A stretch of 64,000 nt of DNA from an uncultured bacterium. Its GTDB lineage: Bacteria; Planctomycetota; Phycisphaerae; Phycisphaerales; SM1A02. The stretch covers positions 1 to 64,000 of the forward strand of contig CAITDI010000043.1 in NCBI GenBank assembly GCA_903891095.1. Direction: 5' to 3'. The translations under genes were made by a program, and so were the position numbers. The notes beneath the pieces are model-generated. The model did no database searches. It was given only the letters and a program-made list of their open reading frames with translations, and was not told the origin of the DNA. This document shows, in pieces, positions 34,045-41,828 of the stretch; within the stretch, counting starts at the first letter, position 1, and each line of letters starts with the position of its first letter.

Positions 34045-34614
34045 ATGTACGGACTCATCAACAAAGCCGTCGAGGGGCTCGTTCGCAGCAAGTTCGGCGA
34101 CGCGACCTGGGACAAGATCCGCACGCGCGCGGGGCTGCCCGATGAGCCGTTCATCTCGATGGAGCAGTACGACGACAAGACGACGTACGACCTCGTCGGT
34201 GCCGCAAGCGCGGTGCTCGGCGCGCCTGGCGAGGCGATCCTCGAGGAGTTCGGCTACTACTGGACCAAGTACACCGCCGAGGCGGGCTACGGCGAACTCA
34301 TGAAGAGCGCGGGCAAGACGCTGCCCGAGTTCCTGCGGAACCTCGACCAGATGCACACGCGCGTCAAGCTGAGCTTTCCGCATCTCGCGCCGCCGAGCTT
34401 CTCGGTGACCGACGAGACGAGCTCGAGCCTCACGCTCCACTACTACAGCGATCGCGCGGGCCTCGCGCCGCTTGTCGTCGGGCTGCTGCGCGGCCTCGGC
34501 GACCGATTCAACGTCGACATCGTCACGCGCTCCGAGCGTGTGAACGAGGGTCCGAGGCCGCACGACCTCTTCCGTCTCACCTGGACGCCGCGCGCGGGGA
34601 ACGCACACGCGTGA
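34045..34614 (+). CDS. H-NOX heme nitric oxide/oxygen sensor
   Basis: A 189-residue stand-alone H-NOX (HNOB) domain that binds heme to sense NO or O2. The N terminus MYGLINKAVEGLV, the proximal heme ligand H104 in LDQMHTRVKLSFP and the propionate-binding Y-x-S-x-R motif (Y133, S135, R137 in HYYSDRAG) are all present. The ATG at 34045 is the family start. Its stop overlaps the GTG start of the downstream kinase (GTGA), a typical sensor/kinase operon. A distal tyrosine for O2 stability is not evident, which would favour NO selectivity; this is inference. Confidence 0.95.
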   Translation: MYGLINKAVEGLVRSKFGDATWDKIRTRAGLPDEPFISMEQYDDKTTYDLVGAASAVLGAPGEAILEEFGYYWTKYTAEAGYGELMKSAGKTLPEFLRNLDQMHTRVKLSFPHLAPPSFSVTDETSSSLTLHYYSDRAGLAPLVVGLLRGLGDRFNVDIVTRSERVNEGPRPHDLFRLTWTPRAGNAHA

Positions 34615-36251
34615 GCGCAGGCAGCGAAAGAGGCTCCGAAAGCGACGCGCAGCTCGTGAGCGAGCTGTTTCCGTTCTCCATCAGCTTTGACGGCGGGATG
34701 CGCGTCACGGCGGTCGGCGCTCGTTGGGCGACGTTCGCGCCGGCGGTGCGCGTGGGCGAGTCGTTTCTCGATCACTTCGAGATCGAGCGCCCGACCCAGG
34801 TCCATACCTGCGACGACATCCGCCAGCACACGACCGATGTGTTCGTGATGGTGCTCAAGGCGCGGCCCGACTTCAAGCTGCGCGGGCAGTTCGTCGCGCG
34901 CGCGGACGACCTCAAGTTCGTCGGCGGGCCGTGGATCACGCGCATTTCCGATCTTCCGCGGTTCGGGCTCGAGCTGTCGGATTTCCCGCCGCACGATCCG
35001 CGCGGCGACTTCCTGGTGCTGCTCCAGACGCAGGAGTCGACGCTCGCCGACCTCAAGGGCCTCGCCGCGCGGCTGCGCGCGACGGGCGCCAAGATGGAAG
35101 CGGAGATGAAGCTGCGCGAGCAGTTCGAGGCGCAGGCGCGGCAGAGCCAGAAGCTCGAGGCCGTCGCGCGTCTCGCGGGCGGCATCGCGCACGACTTCAA
35201 CAACATCCTCATGGCGGTGCAGGGCTACGTGGCGCTCTCGCTCTCGCGCATTCCGCCGGGCGATCCGGTGCGCGCGTGGGTCGAGGAGATCCGCAAGGCC
35301 GGCGACCGCGCGGCGGACCTCACGCGGCAGCTGCTCGCGTACAGCCGCCAGCAGGTGCTGCGTCCGAGCGCGCTCGACCTTGCGCGCGAGATGCGCGAGT
35401 TCGAGAAGCTGCTGCGCTCGCTGATCGGCGAACGCATCCGCCTCACGGTCGTGTGCGACGAAGGCCTCGGCTTTGTCTGGGCCGACGGCACCGCGATCAA
35501 CCAGATCGTGATGAACCTCTCGCTCAACGCGCGCGATGCGATGCCCAACGGCGGCGAGCTCGAGATCCGCCTGCGCGCGCGCAGCGACATGCCGAACACG
35601 ACGGTCGACGCGGACGGCTTTATCGAGCTCTCCGTGCGCGACACGGGCATCGGCATGGATGCTGCGACGAGGGCGCGCGCGTTCGAGCCGTTCTTCACGA
35701 CCAAGGAAGTCGGCAAGGGCAGCGGCCTCGGGCTCGCGCAGGTCTACGGACTTGTCGAGCAGTGCCACGGTGCGATCGAGGTCGAGTCGGAGCCGGGCAG
35801 GGGATCGCTCTTCCGCGTGCTGCTGCCGCGGATCAAGTCGGTCGAGCCTGCGGCGCCGGCGCTGGTGCAGCACGCCGCCGGCGGTCGTGGCGAGCGTCTG
35901 CTGCTGGTCGAGGACGAGCCGCTCGTTCGCAAGCTGCTCGAGCAACTGCTGTCGCGCGCGGGATACCAGGTGAGTTCGTCGGGCGATCCGCTCGATGCGC
36001 TCGCGATCGCCGAGCGCGAGGCGCCGTTCGATGCGGTGGTGACCGATGTCGTGATGGCGGGCATGACGGGACCTGAGTTCGCGGTCAAGCTCGAGGAACT
36101 GCGCGGGCCGGTGCCGACGATCTTCATGTCGGGCCACACCGAGGACGAGTTCATCCGCTCGGGTTCGCTCGGCACGCACCAGCGCTACATGCCCAAGCCG
36201 TTCTCGCCTGCGGATCTTCTTGCGAAGGTTCGCGAGCTGCTGGATGTTTGA
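34611..36251 (+). CDS. Hybrid histidine kinase with HNOBA-like N terminus
   Basis: A 546-residue signalling protein. Residues about 15-140 resemble the HNOBA (H-NOX-associated) domain, with LFPFSISFDGGMRVTAVG and later DFKLRGQFVARADDLKFVGG. A coiled linker leads to HisKA with H194 in LAGGIAHDFNNIL, an HATPase domain (NLSLNARDAM, VRDTGIGMD, GKGSGLGLAQVYG), and a C-terminal receiver (LLLVEDEPLVRK, phosphoacceptor in VVTDVVMAGMTG, lysine in YMPKPFS). No transmembrane segment is seen, so it is cytoplasmic. It is translationally coupled to the H-NOX gene and is the probable output partner. Confidence 0.92.
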   Translation: MSAGSERGSESDAQLVSELFPFSISFDGGMRVTAVGARWATFAPAVRVGESFLDHFEIERPTQVHTCDDIRQHTTDVFVMVLKARPDFKLRGQFVARADDLKFVGGPWITRISDLPRFGLELSDFPPHDPRGDFLVLLQTQESTLADLKGLAARLRATGAKMEAEMKLREQFEAQARQSQKLEAVARLAGGIAHDFNNILMAVQGYVALSLSRIPPGDPVRAWVEEIRKAGDRAADLTRQLLAYSRQQVLRPSALDLAREMREFEKLLRSLIGERIRLTVVCDEGLGFVWADGTAINQIVMNLSLNARDAMPNGGELEIRLRARSDMPNTTVDADGFIELSVRDTGIGMDAATRARAFEPFFTTKEVGKGSGLGLAQVYGLVEQCHGAIEVESEPGRGSLFRVLLPRIKSVEPAAPALVQHAAGGRGERLLLVEDEPLVRKLLEQLLSRAGYQVSSSGDPLDALAIAEREAPFDAVVTDVVMAGMTGPEFAVKLEELRGPVPTIFMSGHTEDEFIRSGSLGTHQRYMPKPFSPADLLAKVRELLDV

Positions 36252-36359
36252 TGCGCGACGCGCGATTCGCGCGCAAAAGTGTCGGATTTCTAGGAACGCC
36301 GCGAAACGGCGGTAGTGTCGCGCGCGCTTGATGGCGGGGGCCATCGCGAAGGAGGCGAC

Positions 36360-38009
36360 ATGCGGGGAAAGACGATGCAGGCGGAGGCCGCGGCGTGGCG
36401 CGCGGCGTGGCGCGCAACTCGGCGCGCGGCGTGGATCACATGCATGGTGGTTGCGCTGGTCGGCGCGCTCTTCGTGGGGCGCGCGGCGCGCGGTGGTGTT
36501 GTCGGCGGCGCTGCAGACGGCGTCGCGCGGCGCAGGATCGATGAACTTGTCTGCGACGCCGCGCTCGCGATTCGCGCGTCGGCGTGGCATGAAGGCGATC
36601 TCGTGTCGCCGACGGTCTCGCTCATGGGCGAGCTGGATGGCGACGAGATCGTCGCGTTGCTCTGTGCGCCGATCGAGCCGCGCGGACGGTTGGTGTGGGC
36701 GTCGCTTGGCGATGGGCGCGCGGGTCCCGTGTTCGACGCGGCGGAGGTCGACCTCGAGCGCGCGTGCGCGTTGCTCGCGCGCGAGGCGGTGATCGCGCGG
36801 CTCGGATGCGCGCAGGCCGACGGCGCGATGGCGCCGCTGCCGGCGGATGTGGTCGCGGACATCGCGCGGGCGATCCCCGCGCCGCCGACGAATCCTGCGG
36901 CGGATCCCGCGTTGTTGCGCGAAGTCGCGCGGCTCGAGCGTTCGGGCAAGCTCGGTGCGCCGGCGTCTGCGGCGGCGGGGCGGCTTGCGACCGAGGTCGT
37001 GCGCATGCGCGTGCGCGCCGACGAATGGCGGGCGCGCTACATCGCCGCGATGTCGACGCTCGCGCGCGCGGCCGATGGACCCGAGGGCCGCGCGATCGTC
37101 GCGGTGGTGATCGAGGAGCGGCTTGCGTTCGCGGGTTGGACGCGCGATGAGCCGTGCGCGGGTGCGGGCGCGGGCGTCGGCGCCAGCGAAACGCTCGTCC
37201 CCGAGTTCGGCCCCAACGATGCGCGTCTCACGCGCACGGGGCTGCTGCGCCGCAATCCTGACCGCGTGCTGACGGCGATTCGCCTGGCGATGCTCGAGCG
37301 GCCGCCGTGCCGCGCGCTCGCGGAGCTGCTTGTGGATTTGCGCGCGCACCGCGCGGAGCGCGTCGACTCGATGATCGTGGCCGCCGACGGACGCGTGCGT
37401 ACGGGCCGCAGCAGCGCGGAACTCTCCGACGCGCGGCTTGATCGTTGGCGCGAGGCGTGCGGACTTCGTCGCGGCGCGCGCGGGTGGGAAGGTCTGCCCG
37501 CGCGCCCCGGTCCGCCGCCGCTGCGCTTGCGCGATGCGCCTGGAATCAGCGCGCCGCCAGTGCCGATGCCCGCGGTTCGTGGGCGTGCGCGCGCGCGTGC
37601 CACCGCGTTGGGCTACGCTCCGCGCGATGATTCCCGACTGGACCCGCTACCAGCGCCAGCTGCAGCTGCCGCGCTTCGGCGCCCGTGCGCAGCAGCGGCT
37701 CGCGTCCGCGCGCGTGCTCGTGGCCGGGTGCGGTGCGTTGGGCACGGTTGTGTGCGAGCAGCTCGCGCGCGCAGGCATTGGGACGATCACGATTGTCGAC
37801 CGCGACTTGGTCGAGCTCTCGAACCTCCAGCGGCAGACGCTCTTTACCGAGCAGGATGCGCGCCGCGCCGTTCCCAAGGCCGAGGCGGCGAAGGCCCGAC
37901 TTACGGTGGTCAACGCGACCGTCGCGGTGCGTGCATTCGTGGACGACCTCCACGCGGGCAACGCGCGCCGCTACGCCGAGGCGTGCGATCTCATCGTCGA
38001 TTGCCTTGA
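36360..38009 (+). CDS. Membrane-anchored hypothetical protein overrunning the ThiF gene
   Basis: An open frame of 549 codons. The start ATG has AAGGAGG just upstream. An N-terminal TM helix (ITCMVVALVGALFVG, about residues 22-36) anchors an Ala/Arg-rich domain with a His-free, helical look (for example TVSLMGELDGDEIVALLCAP). I recognise no family. The frame continues 383 bases into the ThiF-family gene in another frame, where its translation becomes compositionally skewed (Arg/Ala/Pro). The true protein probably ends near 37620, implying a lost stop codon or a frameshift. Treat the last 130 residues as doubtful. Confidence 0.55.
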   Translation: MRGKTMQAEAAAWRAAWRATRRAAWITCMVVALVGALFVGRAARGGVVGGAADGVARRRIDELVCDAALAIRASAWHEGDLVSPTVSLMGELDGDEIVALLCAPIEPRGRLVWASLGDGRAGPVFDAAEVDLERACALLAREAVIARLGCAQADGAMAPLPADVVADIARAIPAPPTNPAADPALLREVARLERSGKLGAPASAAAGRLATEVVRMRVRADEWRARYIAAMSTLARAADGPEGRAIVAVVIEERLAFAGWTRDEPCAGAGAGVGASETLVPEFGPNDARLTRTGLLRRNPDRVLTAIRLAMLERPPCRALAELLVDLRAHRAERVDSMIVAADGRVRTGRSSAELSDARLDRWREACGLRRGARGWEGLPARPGPPPLRLRDAPGISAPPVPMPAVRGRARARATALGYAPRDDSRLDPLPAPAAAAALRRPCAAAARVRARARGRVRCVGHGCVRAARARRHWDDHDCRPRLGRALEPPAADALYRAGCAPRRSQGRGGEGPTYGGQRDRRGACIRGRPPRGQRAPLRRGVRSHRRLP

Positions 38010-38739
38010 CAACTTCGAGACGCGCTACCTGCTCAACGACTGCGCGGTCGACCTGCGCATCCCGCTGGTCTACGGCGGCGCGGTCGGCATGCAGGGGATG
38101 GCGGCGGCGCTGCTGCCGCACGGCGAGCGGTTCGGTCACGGCGCGATCCGCTGGAGCGACGCGCGCTCGACGCCTTGCCTCCGTTGCCTCGCGCCCGAGC
38201 CGCCGGCTCCGGGCGAGGTCGCGACCTGCGATACCGCGGGCATACTTGGGCCGGTCGCGGGCATCGTCGCGTCGATCGAGGCGGGTCTTGCGCTGCGGCT
38301 GATCGCGGAGGACGCCGACGATGTGCCCGCCGAACTCGTGCGACTCGACTTTGCGCGGCTTGCGTTCAGCAACGCCTCGATCGCGGACGCGCGCGACGCG
38401 GCATGCGTCTGCTGCGCGTTGCGGCGGTTCGACTTTCTCGCGCAGCAGGGCGGCGACAAGCCGTGGCGCGTGCTGTGCGGGCGAAACGCGGTGGAGATCC
38501 GGCTTGGTGCCGCCGCGGCCGACGCCAGCGCCTTCGCGCGGATCGAGTCGCAGCTGCGCGCGGCGGGCTCGGTCGCGAGCAGCGTGCACGGCGACACGCG
38601 CGTCCTGCGCGCGGAACTCGCGGGCGGCACCGCGATCAGCGTGCTCGCCGGCAACGGCGCGTCGATCCTCGCGATCGTCGACGGCACCAGCGATCCCGAG
38701 CAGGCTCGGTCGATCGTGGCGCGGTGCATCGGAGTCTGA
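37627..38739 (+). CDS. ThiF/MoeB/HesA-family adenylyltransferase
   Basis: An E1-like enzyme of 370 residues that adenylates the C terminus of a ubiquitin-like sulfur carrier. It starts MIPDWTRYQRQLQLPRFG; the nucleotide loop is VLVAGCGALGTVVCEQLARAG, followed by TIVDRDLVELSNLQRQTLF and DLIVDCLDNFETRYLLND. Two CxxC pairs (CLRC and CVCC) form the zinc site. The C-terminal segment WRVLCGRNAVEIRL through ILAIVDGTSDPEQARSI matches the small domain often found in ThiF-like proteins. No ThiS or MoaD gene is adjacent, so the carrier cannot be named. Confidence 0.9.
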   Translation: MIPDWTRYQRQLQLPRFGARAQQRLASARVLVAGCGALGTVVCEQLARAGIGTITIVDRDLVELSNLQRQTLFTEQDARRAVPKAEAAKARLTVVNATVAVRAFVDDLHAGNARRYAEACDLIVDCLDNFETRYLLNDCAVDLRIPLVYGGAVGMQGMAAALLPHGERFGHGAIRWSDARSTPCLRCLAPEPPAPGEVATCDTAGILGPVAGIVASIEAGLALRLIAEDADDVPAELVRLDFARLAFSNASIADARDAACVCCALRRFDFLAQQGGDKPWRVLCGRNAVEIRLGAAAADASAFARIESQLRAAGSVASSVHGDTRVLRAELAGGTAISVLAGNGASILAIVDGTSDPEQARSIVARCIGV

Positions 38740-38929
38740 CGGCGGCGCGCGCCGAGAACCGCGGGTGCCGCGGGGAGACTTCCGCGCGTGCCAGCTTCGA
38801 TGTGGCGTTCAAGCCTTTCCACGGTCGAACGACTTGGCTCGCTTCAGTCGCAAGCTACACTCGAAACAGTGGCGGATCGGATGCCTGTTGGACGGTCGCG
38901 GGGCAACCCGCCGAAGGGAGTGAAGCACG

Positions 38930-39538
38930 ATGGCCCTGACTTTCGCTGACCTTGTCGGACGCATCGCCGAGATCGGCTGCGACTTCCGCGCCTCGCGCGA
39001 GCACAACGAAGTCGTCGTCGCCGTCCCGACCAGCCACTATGTCGACCCGCATGACGGCGAGAAGAGCCTGCTCCTCCACGTGATGATCCAGGAAGACGGC
39101 CGCATGCTCCGCATCTGCGTGCCCGAGGTCTACACGATCTCCGCGTTCGAGCACCGCGGTCCGATGGCCGAGGCGATGCTCGCCGCCAACTGGCGCGTGC
39201 GCGTCGCGAGCTATGTGCTCGACGAGTCCGACGGCGAGATCCGCGTGGTGTGCGACGTGCCCGTCGAGGACGGCACGATCACCGGCGCGCAGCTGTCGCG
39301 CATGCTCACGCTGGTCGCGTGGACGGTCGACCAGTTCGACCCCGTCCTTCGCCGCGCGGGGACCGAAGGCAAGATCGACTTTCTCGAGGTCGATGCGCAG
39401 GTGCTCAAGGAGCAGACGCCCGATCCGAGGCGTCGCAAGAGCCGCTCCAAGCGCGAGCGCCGCGAGCTCGCCGACCTGATCAAGGCCGCGGGCGGCGTCG
39501 AAGGCCTACGGAAGCTGCTGGAAGAGCACGGGCTCTAG
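38930..39538 (+). CDS. YbjN-like / type III chaperone-fold protein
   Basis: A 202-residue cytoplasmic protein. The first 140 residues have the alpha-beta pattern of the YbjN/T3SS-chaperone fold: FADLVGRIAEIGCDFRASRE, repeated strands (LLLHVMIQEDGRMLRICVPE), AAMLAANWRV-like central part, and LSRMLTLVAWTVDQFDPVL. The C-terminal part is basic and helical (RRRKSRSKRERRELADLI), ending RKLLEEHGL. GAAGGGAG precedes the start. It follows the ThiF gene by 190 bases that hold no gene. The assignment rests on pattern only. Confidence 0.6.
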   Translation: MALTFADLVGRIAEIGCDFRASREHNEVVVAVPTSHYVDPHDGEKSLLLHVMIQEDGRMLRICVPEVYTISAFEHRGPMAEAMLAANWRVRVASYVLDESDGEIRVVCDVPVEDGTITGAQLSRMLTLVAWTVDQFDPVLRRAGTEGKIDFLEVDAQVLKEQTPDPRRRKSRSKRERRELADLIKAAGGVEGLRKLLEEHGL

Positions 39539-39575
39539 CCGAGCGGGGAGGCCCTCTCGCGGAGCGGGGAGACCA

Positions 39576-39734
39576 ATGCGATGTCGGCATTCGAGGTCGA
39601 CAATCTTGGCGCAAGCGCTTGCGTGGCTAGTCCAGGTGATCGTCGAGGTCTGGCAGACCGACGACAAGATGCGCGCTGGCCGCGCGGGCGGCGAGTCTGC
39701 CGCGGACCGCGCGTCGCGCAAGGCCGTGCTCTAG
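39576..39734 (+). CDS. Possible 52-residue small protein
   Basis: An ATG frame with a GGGGAGACCA ribosome-site-like sequence encodes a hydrophobic helix (TILAQALAWLVQVIVEVWQ) followed by a charged tail ending RASRKAVL. It lies 37 bases after the YbjN-like gene on the same strand. After its stop another frame encodes a very hydrophobic segment (see the repeat at 39769-39813), so the locus could also be a decayed membrane-protein gene. Confidence 0.35.
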   Translation: MRCRHSRSTILAQALAWLVQVIVEVWQTDDKMRAGRAGGESAADRASRKAVL

Positions 39735-39768
39735 AACACGCGCGCGAATTTGCGGCGGCGCGCTGATT

Positions 39769-39813
39769 CTCATTGCGGGCCTTCTCATCGCGGGCCTTCT
39801 CATTGCGGGCCTC
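39769..39813 (+). repeat. 15-bp tandem repeat encoding LLIAG-type hydrophobic repeats
   Basis: Three copies of CTCATTGCGGGCCTT (39769, 39784, 39799; the second has ATC for ATT). In plus frame the segment 39763-39849 reads LILIAGLLIAGLLIAG, then LVGAWIVYRLTA and stop, a transmembrane-like helix. No canonical start codon precedes it in frame after the stops at 39628 and 39634. Confidence 0.7.
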
Positions 39814-39877
39814 GTGGGCGCGTGGATCGTCTACCGACTCACTGCGTGACGTCGCTGCTTGAACTCATTGCTTGACT

Positions 39878-41053
39878 TCACTGCTTGAGGTTGAGCACCG
39901 CAAGCCGCGCGCGCGTCTCGTCGTGGAGCTTGGTGCGCTCCTCGGCAAACGACTTGGCCAGCAGTTGGCGCGCGTTGTAGGCCTGCGTGTCCCACAGCGG
40001 GGCGGCGGCCATGGTCGCGAGCGCGATCTGCTCGTAGCGCTTGAGGATCTCGGCGTCTGCGATCGCGAGCTTGGCGCGCTCGGCAAACCACGCGTCGCGG
40101 AGCGCGACGTCGGACGGGTACTCCTCCGAGCCCACGCGGCGCTCGGGCCGCGGCGTGTCGAAGTACAGCGACTCGATGCGCGCGATGTGGACGCGCGCGA
40201 GGTCCTCGGGCGGCACGCTCGAACCGAGCGCGTCGACCGCGGCGATGGTCGCGGTGGCGGTGTCCTTCGAGGCGGCGACGAGTTCCTTGGCCTTCGCGGG
40301 AAGGATCTTGGCAAACTGCTCGCGGCTCTTGGCGCTGAGCACCATGTCGAACTCGAAGCGGCGGCGCGCCGGCGCGAGGCTGGTGGCGATGCCGGTGACG
40401 GTCAGGTCGTACGCGTGGTGCGCGGCCGCGGGCACGGGGCCCTCGGCGGCGTTGAGCCACGCCATCGGGTCGTTGAGCTTCATCGGCACCGACATCGCGA
40501 GGTGCGGCGCGAGGCCGCATGCCGCGATGCTGCGCGCGCGCTGGCGCTGCAGCGCCTCGATGGCCGGACCCGCGTCGGCGGGCACGAGCTCCTTGAGCAT
40601 GCGGAGGAAGGTCTGGTCGAGCCGGTCGCCCGCCGCGAGCGCGGTGGCGTACTTGCCGCGGAGCTTCTCGATGGTCGGCGGCGGCTTCTCATCGAGCTGG
40701 CCGAACACGGCCTGCGCCTCGGCGAACTCCTTGAGCTGCACCGCCTGGTAGTCGCTGAGGTACGACTCCCAGAAGGTGCGGACGCGGCGCTCCGTCTCGA
40801 GGCGCGCGGCCTCGTCGGGGATCGTCGACGTCACATACTCGTACACCCGCGCGAGCGCGATCGGCGGGGGCAGGATCTGGAGCGGCGTGTTGGCGTCGGT
40901 CTTCTCGGCGGACTTCTGGTCCGTCGCGCTTGGTGGCGTCTGCCGGCCCGCGGGCGAGTTCGAGCTGCTTGAGCCGTCCTGCGAGAAGTCGTGTGGAACG
41001 ACCTGTCCGCAGGCGATGGCGAGTGCAAGCGCGGCTGGTGCGAGGATCGGCAT
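39878..41053 (-). CDS. Exported hypothetical protein
   Basis: A 391-residue protein with an N-terminal signal peptide (MPILAPAALALAIACGQVV). A low-complexity linker (DGSSSSNSPAGRQTPPS) leads to a long, mostly helical domain with scattered conserved-looking segments such as RRVRTFWESYLSDYQAVQL and LHDETRARLAVLNLKQ at the end. I do not recognise the family. The ATG at 41053 was chosen because it opens directly into the signal peptide; upstream frame residues are Arg/His-rich. The DinB-like gene lies 35 bases upstream on the same strand. Confidence 0.68.
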   Translation of the reverse strand: MPILAPAALALAIACGQVVPHDFSQDGSSSSNSPAGRQTPPSATDQKSAEKTDANTPLQILPPPIALARVYEYVTSTIPDEAARLETERRVRTFWESYLSDYQAVQLKEFAEAQAVFGQLDEKPPPTIEKLRGKYATALAAGDRLDQTFLRMLKELVPADAGPAIEALQRQRARSIAACGLAPHLAMSVPMKLNDPMAWLNAAEGPVPAAAHHAYDLTVTGIATSLAPARRRFEFDMVLSAKSREQFAKILPAKAKELVAASKDTATATIAAVDALGSSVPPEDLARVHIARIESLYFDTPRPERRVGSEEYPSDVALRDAWFAERAKLAIADAEILKRYEQIALATMAAAPLWDTQAYNARQLLAKSFAEERTKLHDETRARLAVLNLKQ

Positions 41054-41088
41054 GGCGTGTTCGTTGGTGCTGGAGGCGCGTGCGGCGA

Positions 41089-41646
41089 TCAGGTCGCCGA
41101 GCCGAGGCCCATGACGCGGCGCCAGGTCGAGACCTGTCCGAGGTGCATCTGGACATGGCCGACGAGGAGGAAGTTCACCGCGCTCCCGATGGTGGGGAAC
41201 ATCTCCTTGAAGCGGCCTTCGGCGGGGTTCTCGCCGGAGAAGATGCTCTCGTCGGCCGAGGCGCACGCCTCAAGGGCGCGGCGCTGGCGCTCGAAGAAGG
41301 TCGCGACGATCACGTCCTTCTCGGGGTAGAGGCCGGGCTGGTCGACGCACTCGACGCCAGCCTTGAAGAGGTCGACCGAGTACGGCATCGGCGTGACGAG
41401 GTCGGCGCGGCCGAGCATGGTGCAGATCCGGTCGCCGTACACCGAGAGGTGCCCGATGTAGAAGCCGGGGCTGTTGACATCCTTGCCCGGCATCTTGGAG
41501 AAGATGTCGGCGGGGATCGTGGTCACGAGCTGCTCGGCGTAGCGCAGTCCGAGTTCGCCACCCGGGAGGATGAGCTTGGCGGAGGCGGACTTGGGGGAGA
41601 GCTTGGCGGGGGCGGCGGTGGTGGTCGTCGTCATGGTCGTCGTCAC
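41089..41646 (-). CDS. DinB/YfiT-like putative metalloenzyme
   Basis: A 185-residue member of the DinB four-helix superfamily. Conserved histidines in SPGFYIGHLSVYGDRI and in the C-terminal LLVGHVQMHLGQVSTWRR would bind a metal, as in DinB/YfiT proteins that act as thiol transferases or hydrolases. The N terminus is a run of Met/Thr codons (MTTTMTTTTTAAPAKL) encoded by a GTC/GTT repeat on the plus strand, so the exact start is uncertain. It probably shares a transcript with the downstream exported-protein gene. Confidence 0.75.
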   Translation of the reverse strand: MTTTMTTTTTAAPAKLSPKSASAKLILPGGELGLRYAEQLVTTIPADIFSKMPGKDVNSPGFYIGHLSVYGDRICTMLGRADLVTPMPYSVDLFKAGVECVDQPGLYPEKDVIVATFFERQRRALEACASADESIFSGENPAEGRFKEMFPTIGSAVNFLLVGHVQMHLGQVSTWRRVMGLGSAT

Positions 41647-41828
41647 GGTCGTCGTAATGGTGGTCTCGGTTTGAAGCGCCGCGTGCTCGCGGCGGGGCGC
41701 CGAGTGTACGGGCGGAGCGCGGCGGCGTTCCTTGGTTCGTGCGCAGATCGTGGGTTTTCGGCGGGAGATCGCGTGCTACGCTGCGGCACACTTTGTGAAT
41801 TCGCCGCACGAATCTGCCGGAGGAACCC

